Positions 17,583 to 24,714 of a stretch of 64,000 nucleotides of DNA are shown in pieces. This DNA is from DASRDS01 sp035570055 (lineage in GTDB: Bacteria; Gemmatimonadota; Gemmatimonadetes; Gemmatimonadales; Gemmatimonadaceae): positions 1 through 64,000 of the forward strand of contig DATMLM010000002.1 in NCBI GenBank assembly GCA_035570055.1. The letters run 5' to 3'. Every line of letters begins with the position of its first letter. The first letter of the stretch is position 1. A model generated the notes under the pieces. That model searched no databases. It was not told the DNA's origin and worked only from the letters and a program-made list of their open reading frames with translations. The position numbers were made by a program, and so were the translations under genes.

Positions 17583-18014
17583 ATGCGCAGATCCTTTTTT
17601 CGAAACGCCATAAACGCCATTTCTGGTGTGACGCTAGCGCTCGCTGCTTGCCGGCCTGTCAAGCAGGTTTCGGCGCTCGGCAAGGATATCGCGCATGAGT
17701 TTGGGCGGCCCATCATGGTCTCGGTCGACCGGAGGAGCCACCTGATTCTCGTCATTCCGCCGGCTAAGGTCGATACCACCAAGCCCGATTCGGTTCAGCG
17801 CGATACGACGGATCCGCCGACGCTGGCTCGGCATGTCGCAGAGTATGCGGTCGCGCATTATCAGCACAAATCGTCGCTTAAGAGCGTCACCGTCATCTTT
17901 GACGCTGGGGATAGCGACTCCACGATGACGTTTGGCAACTACACGTGGAGTGCGGACGATTTGTCTGGGAAAACGCATGCGGTGGCGGGAACACCGGGCG
18001 TGAAATCCGACTAA
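17583..18014 (+). CDS. Hypothetical lipoprotein
   Basis: A 143-aa protein. The start at ATG 17583 is chosen because it gives MRRSFFRNAINAISGVTL followed by ALAAC, a good lipoprotein signal with the lipobox Cys near residue 22; longer starts place cysteines ahead of it. The mature protein has a beta-rich look (FGRPIMVSVDRRSHLILVIP, KSVTVIFDAGDSDSTMTFGN). No family recognised. It stands alone, divergent from the sigma-factor gene. Confidence 0.68.
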   Translation: MRRSFFRNAINAISGVTLALAACRPVKQVSALGKDIAHEFGRPIMVSVDRRSHLILVIPPAKVDTTKPDSVQRDTTDPPTLARHVAEYAVAHYQHKSSLKSVTVIFDAGDSDSTMTFGNYTWSADDLSGKTHAVAGTPGVKSD

Positions 18015-18056
18015 AACCTTCGACGCACTTCGGGCGTCTTATAGAGTGAAAATATG

Positions 18057-18084
18057 CTTTGGGCTTCGCTTCGCTCGCCCAAAG
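18057..18084. repeat. Hairpin bracketing the repeat array, left side
   Basis: A perfect 8-bp stem, CTTTGGGC with GCCCAAAG, encloses the 12-base loop TTCGCTTCGCTC. It follows the lipoprotein stop by about 40 bp and could act as a terminator, though no T-run follows. The loop sequence recurs in the opposite orientation in the right-hand hairpin at 18384-18409. Confidence 0.6.
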
Positions 18085-18110
18085 TGTTGAGGGGAGAGCG
18101 CCGGTGATCG

Positions 18111-18341
18111 GCCACCTGAATGACTTGGTTGGTGAAGCTGCACAAAGCGTTCGGGTGAACGATTCGGCTGGCTAGGCTGGACGAAGCGTTCGGGTGAATG
18201 ACCGGTTAGTGAAACTGGACGAGGCGTTCACGTGAACGATTTGGCTGGCGAGGCTGGACGAAGCGTTCGGGTGAGCGACCGGTTAGTGAAGCTGGACAAA
18301 GCGTTCACGTGAACGATTTGGCTGGCGAGGCTGGACGAAGC
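18111..18341. repeat. Tandem array of six alternating 38/39-bp units
   Basis: Units run 18111-18148, 18149-18187, 18188-18225, 18226-18264, 18265-18302 and 18303-18341; a partial unit begins at 18342. Odd and even units differ, so the true period is a 77-bp dimer; the units at 18226 and 18303 are identical. Most units begin GTTCGGGTGA or GTTCACGTGAAC (the latter a perfect 12-bp palindrome) and end CTGGACGAAGC or similar. The array fills the gene-free stretch 18015-18467 between the lipoprotein and the YgiT-type gene. Spacer sequences are lacking, so it is not CRISPR. Confidence 0.85.
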
Positions 18342-18383
18342 GTTTAGGGGACGAGACCCGAGTGCGAGACCGTTCCCCCTCGA

Positions 18384-18409
18384 TTTTGGCGAAGCGAAGC
18401 GAGCCACAA
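18384..18409. repeat. Hairpin bracketing the repeat array, right side
   Basis: TTTTGGC, then GAAGCGAAGCGA, then GCC and ACAAAA: an imperfect stem with a loop that is the reverse complement of a TTCGCTTCGCTC-like core as in the left hairpin. It lies about 60 bp before the YgiT-type gene. Confidence 0.5.
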
Positions 18410-18467
18410 AACTTTCTTGTACCACCGCACGTAGTGCCCAGTGTAAGACCTACTAGGAGTTCAATAA

Positions 18468-18686
18468 ATGCCCTCGATGACAATGGCGCGCCGGCAAGAG
18501 TCGGCCGTCTGCCCCCACTGCGATTCCCTCGTTCGTACGCATACCCAACAGCGGACCGTCACGGTAAACCGGACTCGGCTTCGCGTCCCCAACGTGACCG
18601 TTGATGTCTGCCCGGAGTGCGGCGGGATGATTTCCGTCTCCCGTAGCGCATTGGCCCAGTTCCGCGAGGCCGGCGTCCCGAAGTAA
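18468..18686 (+). CDS. Small YgiT-type zinc-ribbon protein
   Basis: A 72-aa protein with two CxxC pairs, CPHC near residue 15 and CPECGG near residue 48, the spacing of a YgiT/MqsA N-terminal zinc finger. A good ribosome site, AGGAG at 18455-18459, sits 8 bp before the ATG. It lacks the HTH half of MqsA, so it is a free zinc-ribbon, possibly an antitoxin-like or regulatory protein; no toxin partner is adjacent. It precedes tatA by 34 bp and may be cotranscribed. Confidence 0.7.
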   Translation: MPSMTMARRQESAVCPHCDSLVRTHTQQRTVTVNRTRLRVPNVTVDVCPECGGMISVSRSALAQFREAGVPK

Positions 18687-18720
18687 GTTTCAGATCGCTC
18701 CTTACTTCGGGAAGGCGGTC

Positions 18721-18996
18721 ATGGGTGAGATCGGTATCGAAAAAATTCTGCTCCTGCTGTTGATCATCCTTTTGCTCTTCGGGGCCAAGCGGCTGCCTGA
18801 GTTCGGCCGCTCCCTCGGCAAGGGAATCAGGGAGTTCAAAGGCAGCTTGTCGGGCGTCAAAGAGGCAATCAATGAGGCGCCCCAGCAGGACCAGGTGAAC
18901 GCGGGTCGCGCGGATACGACGAACACCACCGCGCCCACGCGATCGGAAACGGCTGGAGATCAGGCGACCAGGGAGCCGCGCCGGCTCATTGGTTGA
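18721..18996 (+). CDS. tatA: Twin-arginine translocase subunit TatA/TatE
   Basis: A 91-aa protein with the TatA pattern: short N-terminal acidic start MGEIGIEK, one membrane helix ILLLLLIILLLFGAKRLPE with the FG hinge, then an amphipathic helix FGRSLGKGIREFKGSL and an acidic, polar tail. TatA forms the pore of the export system for folded proteins; no tatB or tatC is in the window. Its stop lies one base before the ubiE start. Confidence 0.93.
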   Translation: MGEIGIEKILLLLLIILLLFGAKRLPEFGRSLGKGIREFKGSLSGVKEAINEAPQQDQVNAGRADTTNTTAPTRSETAGDQATREPRRLIG

Positions 18997-18997
18997 A

Positions 18998-19738
18998 ATG
19001 AAAGGTTCGCTCCGGGGCATGTCCCTGGAGCGACACTTGAACGATCCAGCGCTCAAGCAGCAGTTCGTGACGCCGATGTTCGATATCATCGCGTCGCGAT
19101 ATGATGAGTTCACGCGACTGTTCTCGTTCGGGCTCGATCGGCACTGGAAATCTCAGCTGCTGAGCGAGCTCGAGTCGCATGTGGGCCCCAATACTCGCGC
19201 ACTCGATCTCGCCTGTGGGACGGGCGATCTCACGTTTGCGCTCGCCGCGAAGGGCGCTCAGGTCACGGGAGTGGACGCATCCCCTCGGATGATCGAAGCG
19301 GCGACGCAGCGATCACACGGGCCGCTGTCGCCGTCGTTCGTGGTCGGCGACATGACCGCGCTCGATGTGAGCGATGCATCGATCGATGTCATCACCGCCG
19401 GATACGCGCTGCGCAATGTGCCGGATTTTCGCCGAGGATTGCGAGAGATGGCGCGAGTGCTCAGGCGCGGCGGTCGACTGCTGACGCTCGATTTCTATCG
19501 CCCCACAAACGTCGTGTGGCGCCAGGTTTTCTTGGCGTATTTGAGCGCCGCGGGCAATACCGTGGGCTGGCTCTGGCATAGAGAGCCAGTCGTCTACGGC
19601 TACATCGCCCGATCAGTCGACCACTTCGTCTCGATCCCAGAGTTCAACGCCGCGCTCGTCGAGGCCGGTTTTGCCGTCGAACGAGTCTATTCCCACCTGT
19701 ACGGCGGGATCGCGGTCCACCACGCACTACGTACCTGA
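18998..19738 (+). CDS. ubiE: Ubiquinone/menaquinone biosynthesis C-methyltransferase
   Basis: A 246-aa SAM methyltransferase (UbiE/MenG) that methylates the demethylated quinone precursor in respiration cofactor synthesis. Motifs: FDIIASRYDEFTRLFSFGLD, SAM-binding LDLACGTGDLTFALA, VVGDMTALDVSDASID, GYALRNVPDFRRGLREMARVL and the C-terminal YGGIAVHHA. ATG 18998 directly follows the tatA stop; ATG 19019 (MSLERHLND) is an alternative. For a menaquinone user the name menG would be correct. The 3' end overlaps a small minus-strand ORF by 12 bp. Confidence 0.92.
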   Translation: MKGSLRGMSLERHLNDPALKQQFVTPMFDIIASRYDEFTRLFSFGLDRHWKSQLLSELESHVGPNTRALDLACGTGDLTFALAAKGAQVTGVDASPRMIEAATQRSHGPLSPSFVVGDMTALDVSDASIDVITAGYALRNVPDFRRGLREMARVLRRGGRLLTLDFYRPTNVVWRQVFLAYLSAAGNTVGWLWHREPVVYGYIARSVDHFVSIPEFNAALVEAGFAVERVYSHLYGGIAVHHALRT

Positions 19739-19912
19739 GTCCGGCGCCCGCTTGTCGTCGAACGGCTCGAACTCCCCAGTATCGAGCCCGCGGTCCGCAT
19801 CACCGCCGAGTTCGCGCCGCTTGGCCTTCTTCTGATCAGCTTTCGTTTTCTCCTTCGGATCAACCGTCGGAACCACCGGCTCCCGGGACCGTGACTCTTT
19901 GTCGGTCATCAT
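19727..19912 (-). CDS. Small charged hypothetical protein
   Basis: A 61-aa frame starting MMTDKESRSREP; an upstream ATG at 19936 would add 8 residues. The protein is hydrophilic and rich in Lys, Asp and Glu, with DPKEKTKADQKKAKRRELGG in the middle. Its amino-acid make-up looks like a real disordered protein rather than a shadow frame, but there is no clear ribosome site. No family recognised. Confidence 0.45.
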   Translation of the reverse strand: MMTDKESRSREPVVPTVDPKEKTKADQKKAKRRELGGDADRGLDTGEFEPFDDKRAPDSGT

Positions 19913-20052
19913 GCCAGACCGGGCCGCAAATCGCATGCCCTATACCACGGCAGCGCTTGGTGTTACGGCTGTGGGACGCACTCGGTAACCCCGCGTCAAT
20001 AGAGTGACACGCCGTCCCAGTACCCTGGGCTCCACTCTCACTGGGGGGATGG

Positions 20053-21642
20053 GTGCAACTCAACGTCATCTACGCGGGGCTCGTGCTCACGGCCGGCGTA
20101 GGGCTCGCCGCGTGCGATTCGAGCAAGCCGCTCGCGCCAAGCGCGTCGGAATCGGTCGCGGACGCATCCGGGACCGACGGCCTGCATGTGATCAAGCACG
20201 TGCTCTTGATCTCGGTCGATGGGATGCACAACGGCGATCTCACGCACTACGTCGCGACGCATCCGAATTCCGTGCTCGCCAAGTGGGAGCACAGCGGCGT
20301 CACGTACAGCAACGTGACCGGCTCGAAACCCTCGGACTCGTTCCCCGGGCTCCAACAACTCATCAGCGGCGCGTCGGCCGCGACGACTGGCGTGTGGTAC
20401 GATGTCAGCTACGACCGGCAGCTCTCGCCACCCGGCTCGAACTGCTCCACGGTCGGCACCACCGTCACGTTCGACGAGTCGATCGACATCAACTCCACGC
20501 GCCTCGATGGCGGCGGTGGCATCAACCCCGCCGCGCTGCCGCGCGATCCCAATAACGGCTGCACGCCGGTCTATCCGTGGCAGTACGTGCGCGTGAACAA
20601 CATCTTCGAGGTCGCGCACGACGCGGGCTACGTGACCGCGTGGTCGGACAAGCACATCGGCGCGTACACGATCGTCGAAGGTCCGTCCGGGAAAGGCGTG
20701 ACCGATCTCGCCAACCTCGAGGTCGCGGGTACGCTGCCCGATGGGAACACGCCGGGCACCGACGTCAACGACAACATCACGTACGACAGCATGAAGGTCG
20801 CCTACGTGCTGAATTGGTGCCGCGGACTGGATCATACGGGCAAGAAGCACATTGGCGTGCCGGCGATCTTCGGCATGGACTACCAGTCGGTGGTGACCGG
20901 CCAAACGGTCAACAGCTATGTCCACGCCGACTACACGCCGTCGCCGCAGCTCGGCAAAGCGCTCGACTACGTCGACAGCACGCTGGGCCGCATGGAAGCG
21001 ACGCTGCGCGAAACGGGGGTGGCCGACGAGACACTGATCATCGTTACGGCCAAGCACGCCCAAGGGCCGATCCTGCCGTCGCAGGTCAGGATCATTGCTG
21101 ACACCTTGCTGCAGACGCAGGTCGACAGCGTCGCCCCGCACCTCGTCGCGGGCTCGACCCTGGACGACATCGGACTCCTCTGGCTCAGCAATCAAGACCT
21201 GACCTCGGCCGCGGTCGACGAGATTCAGCTCAACGCGGCGACGAACGGCGCGCAGCACATCCTGTGGGGCACCAGCCTGACTGCGGGAAACGCCGGCTTC
21301 CCCGGATTCCCGAGCCCCCTCCAGGACAGCCGCACGCCCGACATCATCGTGCTGCCGCAACCCGGCGTGATCTACGATCCCATCGGGACGACGGTGCTCG
21401 AGGACCACGGCGGGTTCCACGACTACGACGTCGAGCTGCCGATCCTTCTGTTCCTGCCCGGGGTGCCGGAGACGCACATCGACGCGCCCGTAGATTCGAG
21501 ATCGGTGGCCACAACCGCCCTCTGGGCGATCGGGCTCAACCCGGGCCTTCTGGCCGGGGCGGTCATCGAGGGTACGCCCGTCCTTCCCGGGTGGCTCGAA
21601 GCGTACACGCACCGGTCGCAGCAGGTCGTGGCGTCTAAGTAA
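20053..21642 (+). CDS. Exported type I phosphodiesterase / nucleotide pyrophosphatase family lipoprotein
   Basis: A 529-aa member of the alkaline phosphatase superfamily. GTG 20053 follows a G-rich ribosome site; the signal ends in LAAC, so it is probably a lipoprotein. Family points: first metal Asp in LLISVDGMHNGDL, nucleophile region GSKPSDSFPGLQQLISG, ITAKHAQGPI (the AKHGQSP element of this subfamily) and the second metal cluster LEDHGGFHDYDVELPILLF. It should hydrolyse phosphodiesters or related esters outside the cytoplasm; the substrate is unknown. A strong terminator at 21661-21698 ends the transcript. Confidence 0.88.
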   Translation: MQLNVIYAGLVLTAGVGLAACDSSKPLAPSASESVADASGTDGLHVIKHVLLISVDGMHNGDLTHYVATHPNSVLAKWEHSGVTYSNVTGSKPSDSFPGLQQLISGASAATTGVWYDVSYDRQLSPPGSNCSTVGTTVTFDESIDINSTRLDGGGGINPAALPRDPNNGCTPVYPWQYVRVNNIFEVAHDAGYVTAWSDKHIGAYTIVEGPSGKGVTDLANLEVAGTLPDGNTPGTDVNDNITYDSMKVAYVLNWCRGLDHTGKKHIGVPAIFGMDYQSVVTGQTVNSYVHADYTPSPQLGKALDYVDSTLGRMEATLRETGVADETLIIVTAKHAQGPILPSQVRIIADTLLQTQVDSVAPHLVAGSTLDDIGLLWLSNQDLTSAAVDEIQLNAATNGAQHILWGTSLTAGNAGFPGFPSPLQDSRTPDIIVLPQPGVIYDPIGTTVLEDHGGFHDYDVELPILLFLPGVPETHIDAPVDSRSVATTALWAIGLNPGLLAGAVIEGTPVLPGWLEAYTHRSQQVVASK

Positions 21643-21660
21643 GTAGCGCTTAACGAAACA

Positions 21661-21698
21661 GAGTCGCGCGGATGACATAAAGTCCGCGCGACTCTTTT
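21661..21698 (+). terminator. Rho-independent terminator
   Basis: A perfect 12-bp stem, GAGTCGCGCGGA (21661-21672) with TCCGCGCGACTC (21683-21694), a 10-base loop and TTTT directly after. It lies 19 bp after the phosphodiesterase stop and is the clearest intrinsic terminator in the window. Confidence 0.93.
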
Positions 21699-21720
21699 GC
21701 GAGTCGATCGTCTCTCTAAC

Positions 21721-22323
21721 ATGAGCGCCGCATACATGTACGCCGCGGCCCTTGTCCTGGCCGCTCTCGCGTCTCCGACTCCCGAGAATCCCGATTGGGT
21801 GATCATCCCCGGCTCCCGAGTCGGTGCGATCACCGCCAAGTGCACGTTGGCCGATGTCGCCCGCTCCTACGGCGAAACCAACGTGCGACTCAAGCGGGAC
21901 GCCGGCGTGGTCGAGGCCGTGATCTTTCCCGATGACTCGCTCCGTCGCATCGAGATCGTCTTTGGCGACACGATCAACCTGCGCTATCCGAAGAGCGTCA
22001 CGCTCCGCGGGTCGCAGTCGGTGTGGCACACCATGGCGGGCGTGAGCCTCGGCACCACGGTCGACGATCTGCAGAAGCTCAACACCAAGCCGTTCGAGTT
22101 CAACGGCTTTGGGTGGGATTACGGCGGGCAGGTCGTCAACTGGCACGGTGGCGCCTTGGCGCGCGACACGACGATCACGATCCGCCTCGACGCGCTCCAC
22201 CTGTTCGACAACAAGCCGTACCGGTCGGTCATGGGGGACAAGAAAGTCTCCTCGTCGAACCGTCTCGCCCGTGAGCTCCGGCCGTACGTCGGCGAAATCG
22301 CGATCCACCTCACCGGCAGCTGA
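21721..22323 (+). CDS. Hypothetical exported protein
   Basis: A 200-aa protein starting MSAAYMYAAALVLAALASP, a likely signal peptide. The mature part has an alternating beta pattern (WVIIPGSRVGAITAKCTLAD, RIEIVFGDTINLRYPKSVTL, GVSLGTTVDDLQKLNTKPFE). SLGTTVDDLQKLNG-like segments occur in several exported bacterial proteins without a known role. It lies between a strong terminator and the S9 peptidase gene; a hairpin covers the next gene's ribosome site. Confidence 0.75.
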   Translation: MSAAYMYAAALVLAALASPTPENPDWVIIPGSRVGAITAKCTLADVARSYGETNVRLKRDAGVVEAVIFPDDSLRRIEIVFGDTINLRYPKSVTLRGSQSVWHTMAGVSLGTTVDDLQKLNTKPFEFNGFGWDYGGQVVNWHGGALARDTTITIRLDALHLFDNKPYRSVMGDKKVSSSNRLARELRPYVGEIAIHLTGS

Positions 22324-22341
22324 AGAGTTGGTAGATTGGTG

Positions 22342-22358
22342 GCCTCCCCCTTGGAGGC
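22342..22358 (+). promoter_or_regulatory. Hairpin covering the S9 peptidase ribosome site
   Basis: GCCTCC (22342-22347) pairs perfectly with GGAGGC (22353-22358), which is the Shine-Dalgarno sequence of the GTG start at 22365. A 5-base loop separates the arms. It could lower translation of the peptidase. Confidence 0.45.
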
Positions 22359-22364
22359 TTACCC

Positions 22365-24290
22365 GTGTTTGCTCGCTGGTGCGTACTTGCTCTCCCCGTG
22401 ACGCTCGGCGCACAGAATGTCGTGCCGAATGAGCACCTCGTCGTCGACGGCATCCCCCCGATCTCGGCGCGCGTGGCCGAGACGGTCGGACGCTACACGG
22501 AGTTCCGGAGCGCGGCGCTCCAGGATTGGCACCCGACGCGCCGCGAGATCCTGATCGGCACGCGCTTCGCCGACGTCGTGCAGATGCACGTGGTGCGGTT
22601 CCCCGGCGGCGATCGCCGACAGCTCACGTTCTTCCCCGATCGCGTGCTGGCCGCGAGCTACCAGCCGGCGACCGGCGCGTATCTCGTCATCGAGCGCGAT
22701 GTCGGCGGCAGCGAGTTCAATCAGCTGTACCGGTTCGACCCGGTGACGGGCGAAGCGACGTTGCTCACCGATGGCAAGAGCAAGAACGACGTCGGGCCGT
22801 GGTCGACCGGCGGCACGCGCATCGCGTACCGCTCGACGCGGCGGAACGGGACCGACACCGACATCTACACCATGGATCCGGCCAATCCCTCGACTGATCG
22901 CAAGGTGCTCGAGGTGCAGGGCGGCGGATGGGCGCCGCTCGACTGGTCGCCCGACGACAAGTCGCTCCTCGTCTCCGACTATCACTCGGTGAACGAGAGC
23001 GCGCTCTGGCTCGTCGACCTCGCCACGGGCTCGAAGCGCCGGCTTACACCCCCGGGTGTAGTCGCCTACGGCGGCGGGCAGTTCAGCCCCGACGGGAAGC
23101 TCGTCTACGCGACGAGCGACGAGGGCGCCGAGTTCGCCCGTCTCATCGCGATCGACGTCGCGACCGGCGTCGCGCACGTCGTGAGCCGTGAGCCCAAGTG
23201 GGACGTCGAGGACTTCGCGCTCTCCCACGATGGGAAGACGCTGGCCTACGTCACGAACGAGGACGGAATCAGCGTCGTGCACTTGATGGATCCGAAGACC
23301 GGCGCCGTCCGCCACTCGGCCAACTTGCCCGTCGGCGTCATCGGCGGACTGCGTTGGCACCGGAACAACCGCGACCTGGGCTTCGTGGTCAGCTCGGCGC
23401 GCTCGCCGCAGGACGTCTACTCGCTCAACATCGAGACCGGGAACGTCGATCGCTGGACCGAGAGCGAGACCGGCGGGATCGATCCCAAGACGTTCGTCGA
23501 GCCGAAGCTGGTCCACTGGAAAGGCACCGACGGGCTCACGCTCTCGGGATTCCTATATCAGCCCGCCGCGAAGTTCACGGGCAAGCGTCCGGTCATCATC
23601 GACATCCACGGTGGCCCCGAGGGGCAGTCACGGCCGGGATTTCTGGGACGGTTGAATTATTTCATCGATCAGCAGGGCGTCGCGATCATCTTCCCGAACG
23701 TCCGGGGCTCGACCGGGTACGGCAAGACGTTCGTTGCCGCCGACAACGGCGTCAAGCGCGTCGACGCGTACCACGACATCGGCACGCTCTTCGACTGGAT
23801 CGCGACCCAGCCCGACCTCGACGCGAATCGCGTTATGGTCACCGGCGGCAGCTACGGTGGGCACATGACCCTCGTGACGGCGACATTGTACGCCGACAAG
23901 ATCACGTGCGCCTTGGACGTCGTCGGCATGTCCAACCTCGCGACGTTCCTCGAGCACACCGAGAGCTACCGTCGCGATCTGCGCCGCGTCGAGTACGGCG
24001 ACGAGCGCGACTCGACCGTCCGCTCTTTCATGGAAGCGATGGCTCCGCTCAATCACGCGGACAAGATCACGAAACCTCTCTTCGTCGTCTCCGGCGCGAA
24101 CGACCCGCGCGTGCCCAAGTCCGAGGCCGACCAGATCGTCGGCGCGGTTCGGCAACATGGGACGCCGGTGTGGTATCTCGTCGGCCTCGACGAAGGGCAC
24201 GGGTTCGCGAAGAAGAAGAACCAGGACTATCAGCAGTACGCGACGGTCGCGTTCGTCCAGCAGTACCTGCTGGGAGGTGGCGTGCAGTAG
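22365..24290 (+). CDS. S9 family (prolyl oligopeptidase-type) serine peptidase
   Basis: A 641-aa exported peptidase: GTG 22365 with ribosome site GGAGG 7 bp upstream gives signal MFARWCVLALPVTLGA. Residues of about 40-370 form a TolB-like beta-propeller (DWHPTRREILIGTRFAD, DWSPDDKSLLVSDYH). The C-terminal alpha/beta hydrolase has nucleophile GGSYGGHM, catalytic Asp in GANDPRVP and His in DEGHGFAKK. The oxyanion segment IDIHGGPEGQ is present. It should degrade short peptides in the periplasm or outside. The next gene starts one base after its stop. Confidence 0.93.
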   Translation: MFARWCVLALPVTLGAQNVVPNEHLVVDGIPPISARVAETVGRYTEFRSAALQDWHPTRREILIGTRFADVVQMHVVRFPGGDRRQLTFFPDRVLAASYQPATGAYLVIERDVGGSEFNQLYRFDPVTGEATLLTDGKSKNDVGPWSTGGTRIAYRSTRRNGTDTDIYTMDPANPSTDRKVLEVQGGGWAPLDWSPDDKSLLVSDYHSVNESALWLVDLATGSKRRLTPPGVVAYGGGQFSPDGKLVYATSDEGAEFARLIAIDVATGVAHVVSREPKWDVEDFALSHDGKTLAYVTNEDGISVVHLMDPKTGAVRHSANLPVGVIGGLRWHRNNRDLGFVVSSARSPQDVYSLNIETGNVDRWTESETGGIDPKTFVEPKLVHWKGTDGLTLSGFLYQPAAKFTGKRPVIIDIHGGPEGQSRPGFLGRLNYFIDQQGVAIIFPNVRGSTGYGKTFVAADNGVKRVDAYHDIGTLFDWIATQPDLDANRVMVTGGSYGGHMTLVTATLYADKITCALDVVGMSNLATFLEHTESYRRDLRRVEYGDERDSTVRSFMEAMAPLNHADKITKPLFVVSGANDPRVPKSEADQIVGAVRQHGTPVWYLVGLDEGHGFAKKKNQDYQQYATVAFVQQYLLGGGVQ

Positions 24291-24291
24291 C

Positions 24292-24714
24292 GTGCTCCGG
24301 CGACTGACCCGAGTCGCGGCGTGTGTTGGCGTCGTGTCGCTCGCGGCGTGTCCTGAGGTGTCCGCGGTCTGGATCGAGGACGGCTCGACCGCGAGTCACC
24401 TGGTATTCGGCATGGCCAGCACGCGCGGCGGGCACGGCAACTTTGCGTTTTACGGCCTGCGGGTCAGTAACTGCGGCGGCCCCTATATCCGTGAAGGGGC
24501 CGTGTGGCTGGTATTGCGGGGCGTCGGGAATGAGGCGGTGCATCGCATCGTGTACGGGGAGCCGCCTCCGGGATTCGTTTCAGAGCAGGGACCGAAGCCG
24601 CTCGTGCCCGGGTGTTATGCCGTCACGGTAGATGGCACTGGATCGACGACATTCGATATCGGTGCCACCGGTGCAGTAACGGAGCGCCCGCGCTCAACGA
24701 CAGCGCGCCAGTAG
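24292..24714 (+). CDS. Hypothetical lipoprotein
   Basis: A 140-aa protein starting at GTG 24292, one base after the S9 peptidase stop, so likely co-translated. The start is chosen because it leads straight into a lipoprotein signal, MLRRLTRVAACVGVVSLAAC. The mature part (GHGNFAFYGLRVSNCGG, PGCYAVTVDGTGSTTFD) has beta-strand character and a cysteine pair. No family recognised. Its 3' end overlaps the O-antigen ligase-like gene by 21 bp in convergent orientation. Confidence 0.7.
   Translation: MLRRLTRVAACVGVVSLAACPEVSAVWIEDGSTASHLVFGMASTRGGHGNFAFYGLRVSNCGGPYIREGAVWLVLRGVGNEAVHRIVYGEPPPGFVSEQGPKPLVPGCYAVTVDGTGSTTFDIGATGAVTERPRSTTARQ

Noticed and set aside
18111..18341. Possible CRISPR array
   Set aside because: Units are contiguous with no unique spacers and alternate between two related types; no cas genes are nearby.
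20038..22413. A 791-codon minus-strand frame across the phosphodiesterase gene
   Set aside because: It is antisense to a well-recognised exported enzyme and a strong terminator. Its translation is Arg/Val/Asp-rich with no motifs, typical of mirrored frames in GC-rich DNA.
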